DNA of 10,710 nt from Deltaproteobacteria bacterium (lineage in GTDB: Bacteria > Desulfobacterota > Binatia > DP-6), in assembly GCA_005879205.1 (NCBI GenBank), contig VBLD01000083.1, positions 1 to 10,710 of the forward strand, read 5' to 3'. This document shows, piece after piece, positions 1 through 6,981 of the stretch (position 1 is the stretch's first letter; each line of letters begins with the position of its first letter). Under the pieces are notes generated by a model. The model made no database searches. It was not told where the DNA came from and saw only the letters and a list, made by a program, of their open reading frames with translations. The position numbers and the translations under genes are program-made.

Positions 1-254
1 GCGGCTTCATCGCGCCCACCAACCCGGACACCGACGGCCCCATCACCGTCCCCGGGGGGGCGGCGGGACCGCTCCGGCCGCAGTCCTACGACGGCACGGT
101 CGGGCCGGTGACCGGGGCGGTGAGCGAGGTGTTCTCGGGCCCGAACTCCCCGATCAGGGACATCGGGTTCGTCGCCATCACGCCCAGCAACCCGGCGGTC
201 GTCGTGGCTGCCCGAACCTGCACTTGCACCCCGGTGGCCGGCTGCCCCGAGTAG
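1..254 (+). CDS. C-terminal part of an unrecognised protein (5' truncated by window edge)
   Basis: A plus-strand frame (first full codon at 3) stays open from the window edge to a TAG at 252-254 and encodes about 84 residues. Third codon positions are almost all G or C, which supports real coding. The peptide is rich in Gly, Pro, Thr and Val, with little predicted helix. It ends in a Cys-bearing tail (CTCTPVAGC followed by PE), which could suit an extracytoplasmic protein with a disulfide, but no signal peptide can be seen because the start lies outside the window. I do not recognise the family. It converges on the RDD gene with a 38-bp gap that holds no obvious terminator. A 63-codon minus-strand frame at 86-277 is an alternative but has less convincing composition. 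Confidence 0.55.
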   Translation, partial: GFIAPTNPDTDGPITVPGGAAGPLRPQSYDGTVGPVTGAVSEVFSGPNSPIRDIGFVAITPSNPAVVVAARTCTCTPVAGCPE

Positions 255-292
255 GAGGCACCAGACGGTCGTGTCATCGGCTCGCGCCGCCG

Positions 293-1120
293 TCAGCGCA
301 GGCGGGTGGCGTGGAGCAGGGCCTGCAGGAAGGCGACGCGTTCGTCCGGGGCTACCGGGCCGTAGTCGAGGCGTTTTCGCAGGGCCTCGACCGAACGCTC
401 GAGCACCTGCGCCGCGTGGTCGGCCTGCAGGTTGGCGAGCCGGCGCAGCGTCTGCCGCACGAGGCCGAGCTCGGCGGGCCCGATGCGCGCCAGCTGCGCC
501 GGGGCGAAGCGGAAGGCGGCGTCCGCCGCCGGCAGATCCTCTTCGAGGGGCGGGGCGGGGGCCGGCCGGTCGAGGCGGACGACGAGCGTTCCGGCAGCGA
601 GATCGCCAAGCCGCTGCGTGTGCCGGGACGTGACCATGGCAATGAGGCCGACGGTGTACCCGAACGGCAAGATGTCGACCGCGCGCAGGAGGTTCCGCAC
701 CAGCGAGTGTCGCGCGCCGATCGGAAAACCGTCCTCCGTGACGACACGCAGCCCGAGTGCCGCCTTGCCGAGCGATCGCCCGTGGCCCGCCAGCTCCCAC
801 AGAAGGAAATACAACAGCTCGATCACCGCCGTGATGACCACGACGGCCGCCAAGAAGAGGCCCGGCAGGTGTTGGATTGCGGGGCCTGCCTGCGGCGAAC
901 GCAGGAGACCCGCCAGTCGCCGCAGGATGCCCGGCCCCGCGAGCCCATAGAGCGCGAACACGCCCACTTCCATGAGCAGGATGACGGCGGCATCGATGGC
1001 GTACGCCAGGATGCGGGTGGTGGGACCGGCCACCGGCAGGTAGAGCGCCACCTGCTCCGGCGTCCGGATCGCTTGACCGCCGTCGGGCCCGATGGTTTCG
1101 TCGCGGCGACGGTCAGACAC
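293..1120 (-). CDS. RDD family membrane protein of a MoxR/SpoIIM cluster
   Basis: This encodes a 275-residue inner-membrane protein if started at the GTG at 1120. The RDD signature is visible in the first membrane segment, with Arg36 and Asp43 in TRILAYAIDAA. Two further hydrophobic segments lie near residues 80-110 and 140-160, the latter reading DILPFGYTVGLIAM. After the RDD domain come a Pro/Ala linker (PAPAPPLEED) and a helical, charged C-terminal region of about 75 residues, so it is longer than minimal RDD proteins. The function of RDD proteins is uncertain; transport has been proposed for some. I chose GTG 1120 because GGCGAGGG lies 4 nt upstream. ATG at 1135 would add five residues and overlap the divergent SpoIIM gene by 14 bp. 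It lies downstream of DUF58 on the same strand but is separated from it by the oppositely read SpoIIM gene. Confidence 0.85.
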   Translation of the reverse strand: MSDRRRDETIGPDGGQAIRTPEQVALYLPVAGPTTRILAYAIDAAVILLMEVGVFALYGLAGPGILRRLAGLLRSPQAGPAIQHLPGLFLAAVVVITAVIELLYFLLWELAGHGRSLGKAALGLRVVTEDGFPIGARHSLVRNLLRAVDILPFGYTVGLIAMVTSRHTQRLGDLAAGTLVVRLDRPAPAPPLEEDLPAADAAFRFAPAQLARIGPAELGLVRQTLRRLANLQADHAAQVLERSVEALRKRLDYGPVAPDERVAFLQALLHATRLR

Positions 1121-1121
1121 G

Positions 1122-2192
1122 ATGCCCTCGCCCATCGAAGAGTCGCGTCGCGAGACGGAACGGTTCGAGACGCTGCTCGACGCCGCCGAGCGGCTGCGGA
1201 TGGGGGGTCTCACCTTCGACCAGCTGGCCGAGCTCGGCCGCCTCTATCGCGCGCACGCGAGCCGGCTCGCCCGCCTGCGGGCACGCGATGACGACCCGGC
1301 TGCCATACGCCATCTGAACGCACTGTGCCTGCGCGCCCACACCTTCCTCTATGTCCCCCCGGCGGAGCATGCGTCGTTGAGGCGCACGCTCGCCCGGAGC
1401 CTCCCCGACGCGATCGCCCGTACCTGGCGCGTGCAGGTGCTCGCCTGGATGCTGCTCGCCGCCGGGCTCCTGGTTGGCGGGGCGCTCGGGGCACGAGACG
1501 AGCGTGCGCTGCACGCGTTTCTCCCCCTCTCGATGGGCTACGGCGCGGACCGCATCGACGCCCTCGTCCACTCCGCGGAGGCGCGGGCCGACTTCCTCGC
1601 CCCCGCCGCGACGCCAATCGGCTGGAACGCCCTGTTCGGCTCGTCGCTGTTCGTCCATAACACGCGCGTCGGGTTGCTCGCCTTCGCGGCCGGCGCCCTC
1701 GGCGGCGTACCGACCGTCCTCCTCCAGCTGTACAACGGCATCCTGCTGGGTGCCTTCGCGTCGATCTTCCTGCGCGACCCGGATCCGCTCCCGTTCCTCG
1801 CCTGGATACTGCCGCATGGTATCCCCGAGCTGACCGCGATCACCTGCTGCGCCGCGGGTGGCCTCGTCCTGGGTGGCGCGGTCGCCTCGCCCGGGCGGAT
1901 GCGACGCGGGGTGGCCCTCCGCGCGGCAACCGAGCCGGCCTTGCTGCTGGTCGGCGCCTCGGTGCCGCTCTTCGGTCTCGCCGCGCTGGCGGAGAGCTTC
2001 GTGCGCGAGTCGGCGCTGCCGGTCGCCGTGCGCCTGGTGATCGCGGCGACGATGGCAGCGGCGATCGTCGCTGCCTCGCTCGCTGCGCGCCGCCTCGCGC
2101 ACCGACGCGCCGTCGACACCGGCTGGCTCGACGCGCTCATCGTGCCGGCGCATCCCGGATCGCCAGGTAGCGGTTCAGGACGGCCGCCGTGA
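1122..2192 (+). CDS. SpoIIM-family (DUF95) integral membrane protein
   Basis: This 356-residue protein has the features of the stage II sporulation protein M / DUF95 family. A soluble N-terminus of about 100 residues carries LAELGRLYRAHA (36-47) and LNALCLRAHTFLY (65-77). Five or so membrane segments follow (about 105-123, 182-217, 224-252, 268-294, 301-322). Family hallmarks are FVHNTRVGLLAFAAGALGG (177-195) and LPHGIPELTAI (230-240). In non-sporulating bacteria these proteins occur in MoxR/DUF58 clusters, probably in the envelope; a sporulation role is not implied. The ATG at 1122 leaves a normal N-terminus; an in-frame ATG at 1092 would run further into the RDD gene. It is the only cluster member on the plus strand. 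Its low-complexity tail (GSPGSGSGRPP) is read from the antisense of the DUF58 3' end. Confidence 0.88.
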   Translation: MPSPIEESRRETERFETLLDAAERLRMGGLTFDQLAELGRLYRAHASRLARLRARDDDPAAIRHLNALCLRAHTFLYVPPAEHASLRRTLARSLPDAIARTWRVQVLAWMLLAAGLLVGGALGARDERALHAFLPLSMGYGADRIDALVHSAEARADFLAPAATPIGWNALFGSSLFVHNTRVGLLAFAAGALGGVPTVLLQLYNGILLGAFASIFLRDPDPLPFLAWILPHGIPELTAITCCAAGGLVLGGAVASPGRMRRGVALRAATEPALLLVGASVPLFGLAALAESFVRESALPVAVRLVIAATMAAAIVAASLAARRLAHRRAVDTGWLDALIVPAHPGSPGSGSGRPP

Positions 2193-3456
2193 GGGCGCTC
2201 GGGGCGAGATCCAGCGTCTGTAGCCCCCGCCGGCGCAGGCGCGCCAGCGTCGCCTCGCGCTCGCGCAGGAGGTCGTCCACCACCAGGCGACGGTAGGGCG
2301 CGAGCCCGTCGTCGTCGGCCGGCCTGGCGTCGGGAGCCAGCAGGTTGTACGCCCGGTCCCGGACCGCCACCAGCAGGACGCGATGATGGCGGCCGAGGAT
2401 CCCGAGCGGGGCCACGATCGCCATCGGGTCCGCCTCGACGAAGTCGGTGAGCACGACGAGGAGCGCGCGCTGGCGCTGGTGTCGCTCGAGCCCACGGAGC
2501 AACGCCCGGTAGTCCGCCTCGACGGGGGTGGGCGCGAGCATGCGCAGGAAATCGAGAAACGCCCCGAGGTGGCGGCGGTGGCCCCGCGACGCGACGAAAC
2601 CCCCGAGCTCGGCATCGAAAGCGCACATCGCCACGCGGTCACCCGACACGAGGCCGGCGTAGCCGAGCGCCAGCGCGGCGTCGACGGCGTGGTCGAGCTT
2701 CGTCCGCCCGTCGACGACCCCCGCCATCAGGCGGCTCGTGTCGACCGCCACGACGATCGTCCGTCGCCGCTCCTGTTCGTAGAGCCGCGTCACGGCGCGA
2801 CCGCGTCGGGCGCTCGCGGCCCAGTCGATGCGGCGCAAGTCGTCGCCCGGCACGTAATCGCGCAGCGACTCGAACTCCATCCCCTCGCCGCGACGCAGGG
2901 CGGGCCGCGCGCCGACCGTCGCCAGGAGTCGCTTCGGGTCGAGGACCTCCCGGCGGAGGAAACGGCTCGCATCGGGATACACCCGGAGCAGCTCGCCGTC
3001 GCCGGCGGCGACCCGACGGCGGAACAGTCCGAGCGGCGAGCGCACGAGCGCCAATGCGGGACCGAACCCCCGATCGCCACGCACGCCGGGACGGATCGCG
3101 TAGCGGATCGTCGCGCGGCCACGGGGCGGGACGACCACGCCGCGTCGCCACGGCTCGAGGGGCACCACGTCTGCCGGTGCCTCGTCGACGACGTCTGCCT
3201 CGATCGCGGCGTCGCCGTCGTGCTCGAGCTCGATCGTCACCTCGGCCTCGCGGCCGGTGAAGGCCCGTGGCGGCAGCCGGCGTGCAAGCCGGAGAGCGGG
3301 TTGCGCCGCAGCGAGATCCCACGCAGCGAACGACACAATGAGGGCCAGTCCGACGGTGCACGCGAGCCAGAGCGCCGGCCAGACCGCGACCAGCAGCGCG
3401 GCGATGGCCCATGCCGCCACGGCCCGCACCAGACGCACGTCCGGCCAGACAGTCAC
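2137..3456 (-). CDS. DUF58 domain protein (vWA-like MoxR partner)
   Basis: This 439-residue protein has two hydrophobic segments at the N-terminus (about 10-30 and 32-50). A beta-rich region (about 65-150) follows, and then the DUF58 core: FESLRDYVPGDDLRRIDW (195-212), the basic ARRG, and TRLYEQERRR. A vWA-like fold begins at IVVAVDTSRLM, whose Asp239-x-Ser241 resembles the first part of a MIDAS metal site. DUF58 proteins are regularly encoded next to MoxR ATPases and are thought to act with them, in the manner of vWA adaptor and AAA+ pairs, on envelope targets. The GTG start at 3456 overlaps the MoxR stop in a GTGA, which indicates translational coupling. The 3' end overlaps the convergent SpoIIM gene by 56 bp. 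Length and motifs look intact. Confidence 0.92.
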   Translation of the reverse strand: MTVWPDVRLVRAVAAWAIAALLVAVWPALWLACTVGLALIVSFAAWDLAAAQPALRLARRLPPRAFTGREAEVTIELEHDGDAAIEADVVDEAPADVVPLEPWRRGVVVPPRGRATIRYAIRPGVRGDRGFGPALALVRSPLGLFRRRVAAGDGELLRVYPDASRFLRREVLDPKRLLATVGARPALRRGEGMEFESLRDYVPGDDLRRIDWAASARRGRAVTRLYEQERRRTIVVAVDTSRLMAGVVDGRTKLDHAVDAALALGYAGLVSGDRVAMCAFDAELGGFVASRGHRRHLGAFLDFLRMLAPTPVEADYRALLRGLERHQRQRALLVVLTDFVEADPMAIVAPLGILGRHHRVLLVAVRDRAYNLLAPDARPADDDGLAPYRRLVVDDLLREREATLARLRRRGLQTLDLAPSALTAAVLNRYLAIRDAPAR

Positions 3457-4415
3457 CGTGGTACGACGACGGCATGCAGCGTGCGTTCGAGGGCCCGGTC
3501 CGCCGTCAGACCCTCGACCTCGGCCGCAGGATCGAGCTGCACGCGGTGGCGAAGGGTCGGGAGCAGCATCGTCTGCACGTCCTCGGGCAGGACGAAGTCA
3601 CGGCCCTCGAGCACTGCCTGCGCCTTCGCCGCGCGCACCAGGAGCACCCCGGCGCGCGGCGACGCACCGAGCGCGAACTGAACGTCGGCGCGCGTGGCCC
3701 GCACCAGGGCGGCGACGTAGGCGAGGACGTCTTCGCGCACGATGACGGCGCGCACGACGGTGCGACAGGCCTCCAGCTCCTCCGCGCTGAGCACGTGCGT
3801 CACCGACGCCGGCGTCCGTTCTCCCGCGTGGTGCAGCGCGAGGATGGTGCAGTCCTCCTGCTCGTCCGGGTATCCCATCACGATCTTGAACAGGAAGCGG
3901 TCGAGCTCCGCTTCCGGGAGCGGGTACGTCCCCTCGTGCTCGACCGGGTTCTGCGTGGCGAAGACCGCGAAGTGCGGCCCGAGCGCGTGGCGCGTCCCGA
4001 GCACGGTCGCCGCACGCTCCTGCATCGCCTCGAGCAGCGCCGCCTGCGTCTTGGCGGAGGCGCGGTTGATCTCATCCGCGAGCAGCAGGTCGGTGAACAG
4101 CGGCCCTGGCCGGAAGCGCGTCTCACCGGCGGCATGCGTGTCGAGGATGCTGGTGCCGATGATATCGCTCGGCATGAGATCGGGCGTGAACTGGACCCGG
4201 CCGAAGCGTACCGAGACGGCCGCCGCGAGGGTCTGCACGAGCAGGGTCTTCGCAACGCCCGGGACGCCTTCGATGAGGCTGTGGCCGCCGCAGAGGAGGG
4301 TCGCGAAGCTGAGTCGCACGGGCTCCGCCTGGCCGACGACCACGCCGCCGATCGCGTCGCGGAGCGCGGTCCAGCGCTCGGCGACGGCAGCCACGTCGAG
4401 CGGTCCGCCCATCAC
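3453..4415 (-). CDS. MoxR-family AAA+ ATPase
   Basis: This is a 320-residue AAA+ ATPase of the MoxR family. Visible motifs are Walker A GVPGVAKT (50-57), Walker B LLLADE (110-115) followed by INRASAKTQAALLEAMQE, sensor 1 FATQNPVEHEGTYPLPEAE (152-170), the AELDRF segment (169-174) with its Arg finger candidate, and sensor 2 ASPRA (251-255). All are intact, so ATPase activity is expected. Family members act as chaperone-like machines that mature or insert metal or cofactor into partners, usually paired with a vWA or DUF58 protein. Here the DUF58 gene follows directly. The start is a GTG at 4415 forming a GTGA overlap with the DUF4350 stop, or the ATG next to it at 4412. No strong Shine-Dalgarno sequence is seen, consistent with coupling from upstream. 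Confidence 0.95.
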   Translation of the reverse strand: MMGGPLDVAAVAERWTALRDAIGGVVVGQAEPVRLSFATLLCGGHSLIEGVPGVAKTLLVQTLAAAVSVRFGRVQFTPDLMPSDIIGTSILDTHAAGETRFRPGPLFTDLLLADEINRASAKTQAALLEAMQERAATVLGTRHALGPHFAVFATQNPVEHEGTYPLPEAELDRFLFKIVMGYPDEQEDCTILALHHAGERTPASVTHVLSAEELEACRTVVRAVIVREDVLAYVAALVRATRADVQFALGASPRAGVLLVRAAKAQAVLEGRDFVLPEDVQTMLLPTLRHRVQLDPAAEVEGLTADRALERTLHAVVVPR

Positions 4416-5533
4416 CGGAGCACCCGTGCGACCAGTGCGTCGAGCGCGGCCACCTCCACGGCGAGCCCGGGCTCGTCGTCGACCCGTCGTGGTGCGACGA
4501 GCGGATCAAGGACGCCGTTGCGGAAACGAGCGTCGCGCTCCAGTCGAGCGATGAGCGCGGCGGTGCGGGTCTCGGGGGCGAGCCCGAAGTGACGCCGCAG
4601 ACGCGCCGCCGTCAGCTCCCGGTAGCGCGCGGCGACCCGCGGCCAGTCGCGCGTGCGTGCGTAGAGCCCGGCGAGCGCGTCCACGAACGTGTCGAGGGTC
4701 GGCGCTCCCACGCCGCTCGCCGCAAGCCGCCGCGGCGGCACGAGCGTGCCGTGCCAGGCGAGCAGGAGGCCCACGAGCACGACGCCGATGAACGGGGCGA
4801 CCGCGGGCGAGGCGAGGAGATAGACGAGCGCGCCGCGATCACCGGCCGTCGCCACCCACCCTTCGACGAACCGGGGTGCGCCGGTGTCACGTACGAGGTC
4901 GACGACGAGCGGGGCCGTGTCGCCGGCGTCGAGGCGGACATTGCGGAAGAGACGCGCATCGGCCACCAGCACGAGCCGGCCTCGGCCGAGCTCGCGTTCG
5001 ACGATCAGCGGGTATCCGTCGGCCGTCGCGCGCACCGTCCAGCCTTCGGCGGCGGTGAAGGCAAGCTGGAAGGGCTCCGCCGGCAGGCGCCGCAGGCCGC
5101 GCACCATATCTCCCGCAACGACGACCGGCCCGCCGGCGGCACGCGTCCCGGGGCGCAGCGCGATCCGCGCCGGGAGAGGAACGTCGGGGTCGAGATGGCA
5201 CGCCACGGGCGCGCCGCGTCGCGGCACGAGCACGACCGCGGTGCCGCCCGCAGCGACGAAACCGTATCCGCCCCACGCGCGCCGGTCGTCTCCACACACC
5301 GGCGGCGCGATCCACCACGCCGTCGCGCCCGCGGGCAGAAGATCGGGCGGGCCGGCGTGACGCTCCGCGGGCACACCCAGGGCGACGAGGAGGTCGAGGA
5401 ACGCACGGTACCCGTCCCGGGACGTACTGGAGATCGTTCCGGCGTCTTGCTCGTCCGCCGGGCCGTAGAACGCACCGACGACGACCAGCAAGGCGAGCAG
5501 CGTCGCGGCGGCGGTCCAGGCCCGTCGCGTCAC
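4412..5533 (-). CDS. DUF4350 domain membrane protein
   Basis: This 373-residue protein has one membrane segment near the N-terminus (about 7-23). A DUF4350-like domain starts at SSTSRDGYRAFLDLLVALGVP (residues 35-55), where the small-residue and Gly-Tyr pattern resembles the family. The domain continues to the ADARLFRNVRLDAGD segment (191-205). A second membrane segment (about 235-260) is followed by a helical, Arg-rich C-terminal region of about 110 residues, likely cytoplasmic. The predicted arrangement is therefore a periplasmic domain between two membrane helices. DUF4350 has no established biochemical function; the domain has a flavodoxin/glutamine-amidotransferase-like look and is regularly encoded with DUF4129 and MoxR genes. 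It starts at GTG 5533, overlapping the DUF4129 stop as GTGA, and its own stop overlaps MoxR the same way. Confidence 0.85.
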   Translation of the reverse strand: MTRRAWTAAATLLALLVVVGAFYGPADEQDAGTISSTSRDGYRAFLDLLVALGVPAERHAGPPDLLPAGATAWWIAPPVCGDDRRAWGGYGFVAAGGTAVVLVPRRGAPVACHLDPDVPLPARIALRPGTRAAGGPVVVAGDMVRGLRRLPAEPFQLAFTAAEGWTVRATADGYPLIVERELGRGRLVLVADARLFRNVRLDAGDTAPLVVDLVRDTGAPRFVEGWVATAGDRGALVYLLASPAVAPFIGVVLVGLLLAWHGTLVPPRRLAASGVGAPTLDTFVDALAGLYARTRDWPRVAARYRELTAARLRRHFGLAPETRTAALIARLERDARFRNGVLDPLVAPRRVDDEPGLAVEVAALDALVARVLR

Positions 5534-6129
5534 GCCGGCCTCAGCAGCCCGCCGAGCCGATCATGCAGCGTCCGCCAGGCGGTGTAGAGGGCCGGATCCT
5601 CGTCGCGGTCGCGAAACCAGGCGCGCTCGAAACGATCGATGAGGGCGAGCAGCTCCGTGCGCTCCGTATCGGGAAGCGGCGCGCGGCGCAGGCGCGCGCG
5701 GAGCTCGCAATTGGCGTCGCTGCGTCCCAGCTCGAGGACGCGAACGCGCAGGAGGAGGTCCAGAACCGCAAGCTGGAGGCGCCGTGCCGCCTCGAGGAAA
5801 TGGCCTGCTGCCGCGAGCGCCTCCGCCTCCTGGGAGAAGCGGCGCGGCGACACCGCTGACGACTCCGGGGGGCGGGTCCCGGCGGCGCGCAGCGCGACGC
5901 GCACCGTCCAGAGGACGTGGACGAAGAGCGCGATCGTCACCAGCAGGAGACCGGCGACGAGCGTCCAGTAGAGCGCCGGCGAGCGGTCGGCCAACGCTGC
6001 GAGCCACTGCATCACGTCCGCGAACCACCGGCTGGGGCGCCACTCGGCGTACTCGGGCCCATCGAGGATACGCCTCGCCAGGGCACGAATCTCCTCGTCG
6101 GTCGCCGACACCGCCACGTTCGCCGGCAC
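5530..6129 (-). CDS. DUF4129 domain membrane protein
   Basis: This 199-residue protein has a short N-terminal region with WRPSRWFADVMQWLAAL (30-46), a single membrane helix (about 53-76), and a C-terminal cytoplasmic DUF4129 domain. The domain is all-helical. It includes AEALAAAGHFLEAARRLQLAVLDLL (split here as residues 102-115 and 116-127) and ends in RFERAWF (166-172), where many family members have a Tyr in place of the last aromatic. DUF4129 proteins sit in MoxR/DUF58 clusters and are of unknown function; some are fused to transglutaminase-like domains, but none is present here. The GTG start at 6129 is 3 bp after the stop of the upstream membrane protein gene, and the stop overlaps DUF4350 by GTGA, so it is the second gene of the coupled unit. 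Confidence 0.85.
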   Translation of the reverse strand: MPANVAVSATDEEIRALARRILDGPEYAEWRPSRWFADVMQWLAALADRSPALYWTLVAGLLLVTIALFVHVLWTVRVALRAAGTRPPESSAVSPRRFSQEAEALAAAGHFLEAARRLQLAVLDLLLRVRVLELGRSDANCELRARLRRAPLPDTERTELLALIDRFERAWFRDRDEDPALYTAWRTLHDRLGGLLRPA

Positions 6130-6132
6130 GGA

Positions 6133-6885
6133 TCAGGCGGGCTGCGGCTCCATCTGCGGTGCCGATGCGACCACCCGTGCCAGATGCTCGAGATCGAAAG
6201 CCTCTTTACGACAACGGATATCGAAGTAGAGCACGACCTCGACCGCCGCGACGAAAGCGTTGTTCATCGCCTGTGCGAGGGCGCCGCCGAGCTCGGCGAT
6301 CATCGGGCCAAGGAACTTGAGCGCCACCCCGAGAACGCCGCCGACGAGTCCGCCGATCAGCACCCCGAGCACCGTGATGCCGAACCCCCGCCGCATGTTG
6401 CCGCGCATGAGCGTCCGACTCCGCCGCATCGCCGCCCTTCCCGAGATGCCCTCGAGCACCACGACCTGCCAGAGCAGCATGAAGGCGAGCATCGCATAGA
6501 TGCCCGGGACGACGAGCAGGAGAAAGCCGGCACAGATGGCCAACCCCGAGAGGAGCCCCGTAACGGCGAGCGGACCCACGAGGCGGAGGATGTGACGCAG
6601 CGCGTGTCCCGCCGTGATCGGATGCCCGACGTACAGCTCCCCGACGGCGAACGTCACGGCCGTGCCCACGATGGGACCGGCGACGAGCGAGTAGAGTAGG
6701 AGACCGACGAGGGCAACGCCGCGACCGTGCGTCAGCACGCCCTGCTGGATGCCGAAGTTCGCGAGGGCGACCGGCACGTTCACCAGCGCCGACAGTCCGA
6801 CCAGCAGCGCGAAGTGGTCGCGGAGCAGGCGAAAGCCCGTGTCGAGGATCTCCGCGAAGGACATCGCGCGGATCTCGTACGCCAT
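6133..6885 (-). CDS. Polytopic membrane protein, GPDPase_memb-like, first gene of the MoxR cluster
   Basis: This 250-residue protein begins MAYEIRAMSFAEILDTGFRLLRDHF, written here as residues 1-13 and 14-25, a pattern common in the glycerophosphodiester phosphodiesterase membrane-domain and related YciC-like families. About five or six hydrophobic segments follow (27-48, 57-83, 103-143, 168-196, 205-222). The tail LYFDIRCRKEAFDLE (219-233) matches the family's typical LYYDxRxRKEGxDLE ending. No phosphodiesterase catalytic domain is present, so an enzymatic role is not suggested; it is probably a membrane subunit of the MoxR-associated module. The ATG at 6885 has a clear ribosome site, GAGGGGG, 4 nt upstream. 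It is the promoter-proximal gene of the minus-strand cluster and sits 3 bp before DUF4129. Confidence 0.8.
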   Translation of the reverse strand: MAYEIRAMSFAEILDTGFRLLRDHFALLVGLSALVNVPVALANFGIQQGVLTHGRGVALVGLLLYSLVAGPIVGTAVTFAVGELYVGHPITAGHALRHILRLVGPLAVTGLLSGLAICAGFLLLVVPGIYAMLAFMLLWQVVVLEGISGRAAMRRSRTLMRGNMRRGFGITVLGVLIGGLVGGVLGVALKFLGPMIAELGGALAQAMNNAFVAAVEVVLYFDIRCRKEAFDLEHLARVVASAPQMEPQPA

Positions 6886-6896
6886 CTTTCCCCCTC
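6886..6896 (-). promoter_or_regulatory. Ribosome binding site of the first cluster gene
   Basis: On the minus strand GAGGGGG (6890-6896) is followed by AAAG and the ATG at 6885. It is one of the few strong Shine-Dalgarno sequences in the cluster, whose downstream members mostly rely on overlap with the preceding stop codon. This fits the gene being the entry point for ribosomes on the polycistronic message. Confidence 0.6.
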
Positions 6897-6909
6897 GCGG
6901 CGCCGCAAC

Positions 6910-6937
6910 GTCGCCACTCCCTTACAAGAATGGCGAC
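6910..6937. repeat. 7-bp perfect inverted repeat (operator- or hairpin-like)
   Basis: GTCGCCA (6910-6916) and TGGCGAC (6931-6937) are perfect reverse complements separated by 14 bp. The repeat lies in the 96-bp spacer between the amidohydrolase stop and the start of the MoxR-type cluster. The intervening 14 bp is the least GC-rich stretch nearby. It could be a regulator-binding site over the cluster promoter, or a stem-loop ending the SDR-amidohydrolase message. There is no T tract, so an intrinsic terminator of classical type is not supported. A 10-bp palindrome GCGCATGCGC (6968-6977) also lies just after the amidohydrolase stop. Confidence 0.45.
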
Positions 6938-6981
6938 CGGTTTGCCAGCCGTGAAGCAGCGCGCGAGGCGCATGCGCGGGT

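Noticed and set aside
547..565. G-rich run GGGGCGGGGCGGGGGCCGG as a possible G-quadruplex
   Set aside because: It encodes the Pro/Ala linker of the RDD protein on the other strand; only three long G runs are present, so codon choice explains it well enough.
224..1291. Plus-strand 355-codon open frame across the RDD gene
   Set aside because: It is an antisense shadow in GC-rich DNA; the minus-strand frame has a clear RDD motif and membrane helices, while this one is charged low-complexity sequence.
1122..2192. Sporulation as a trait of the organism because of a SpoIIM-family gene
   Set aside because: The DUF95 family is widespread in non-sporulating bacteria in MoxR clusters, and no other sporulation gene is present.
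2383..3681. Long plus-strand open frame over DUF58 and MoxR
   Set aside because: Antisense to genes with intact, conserved motifs; composition is dominated by Arg, Glu and His without domain features.
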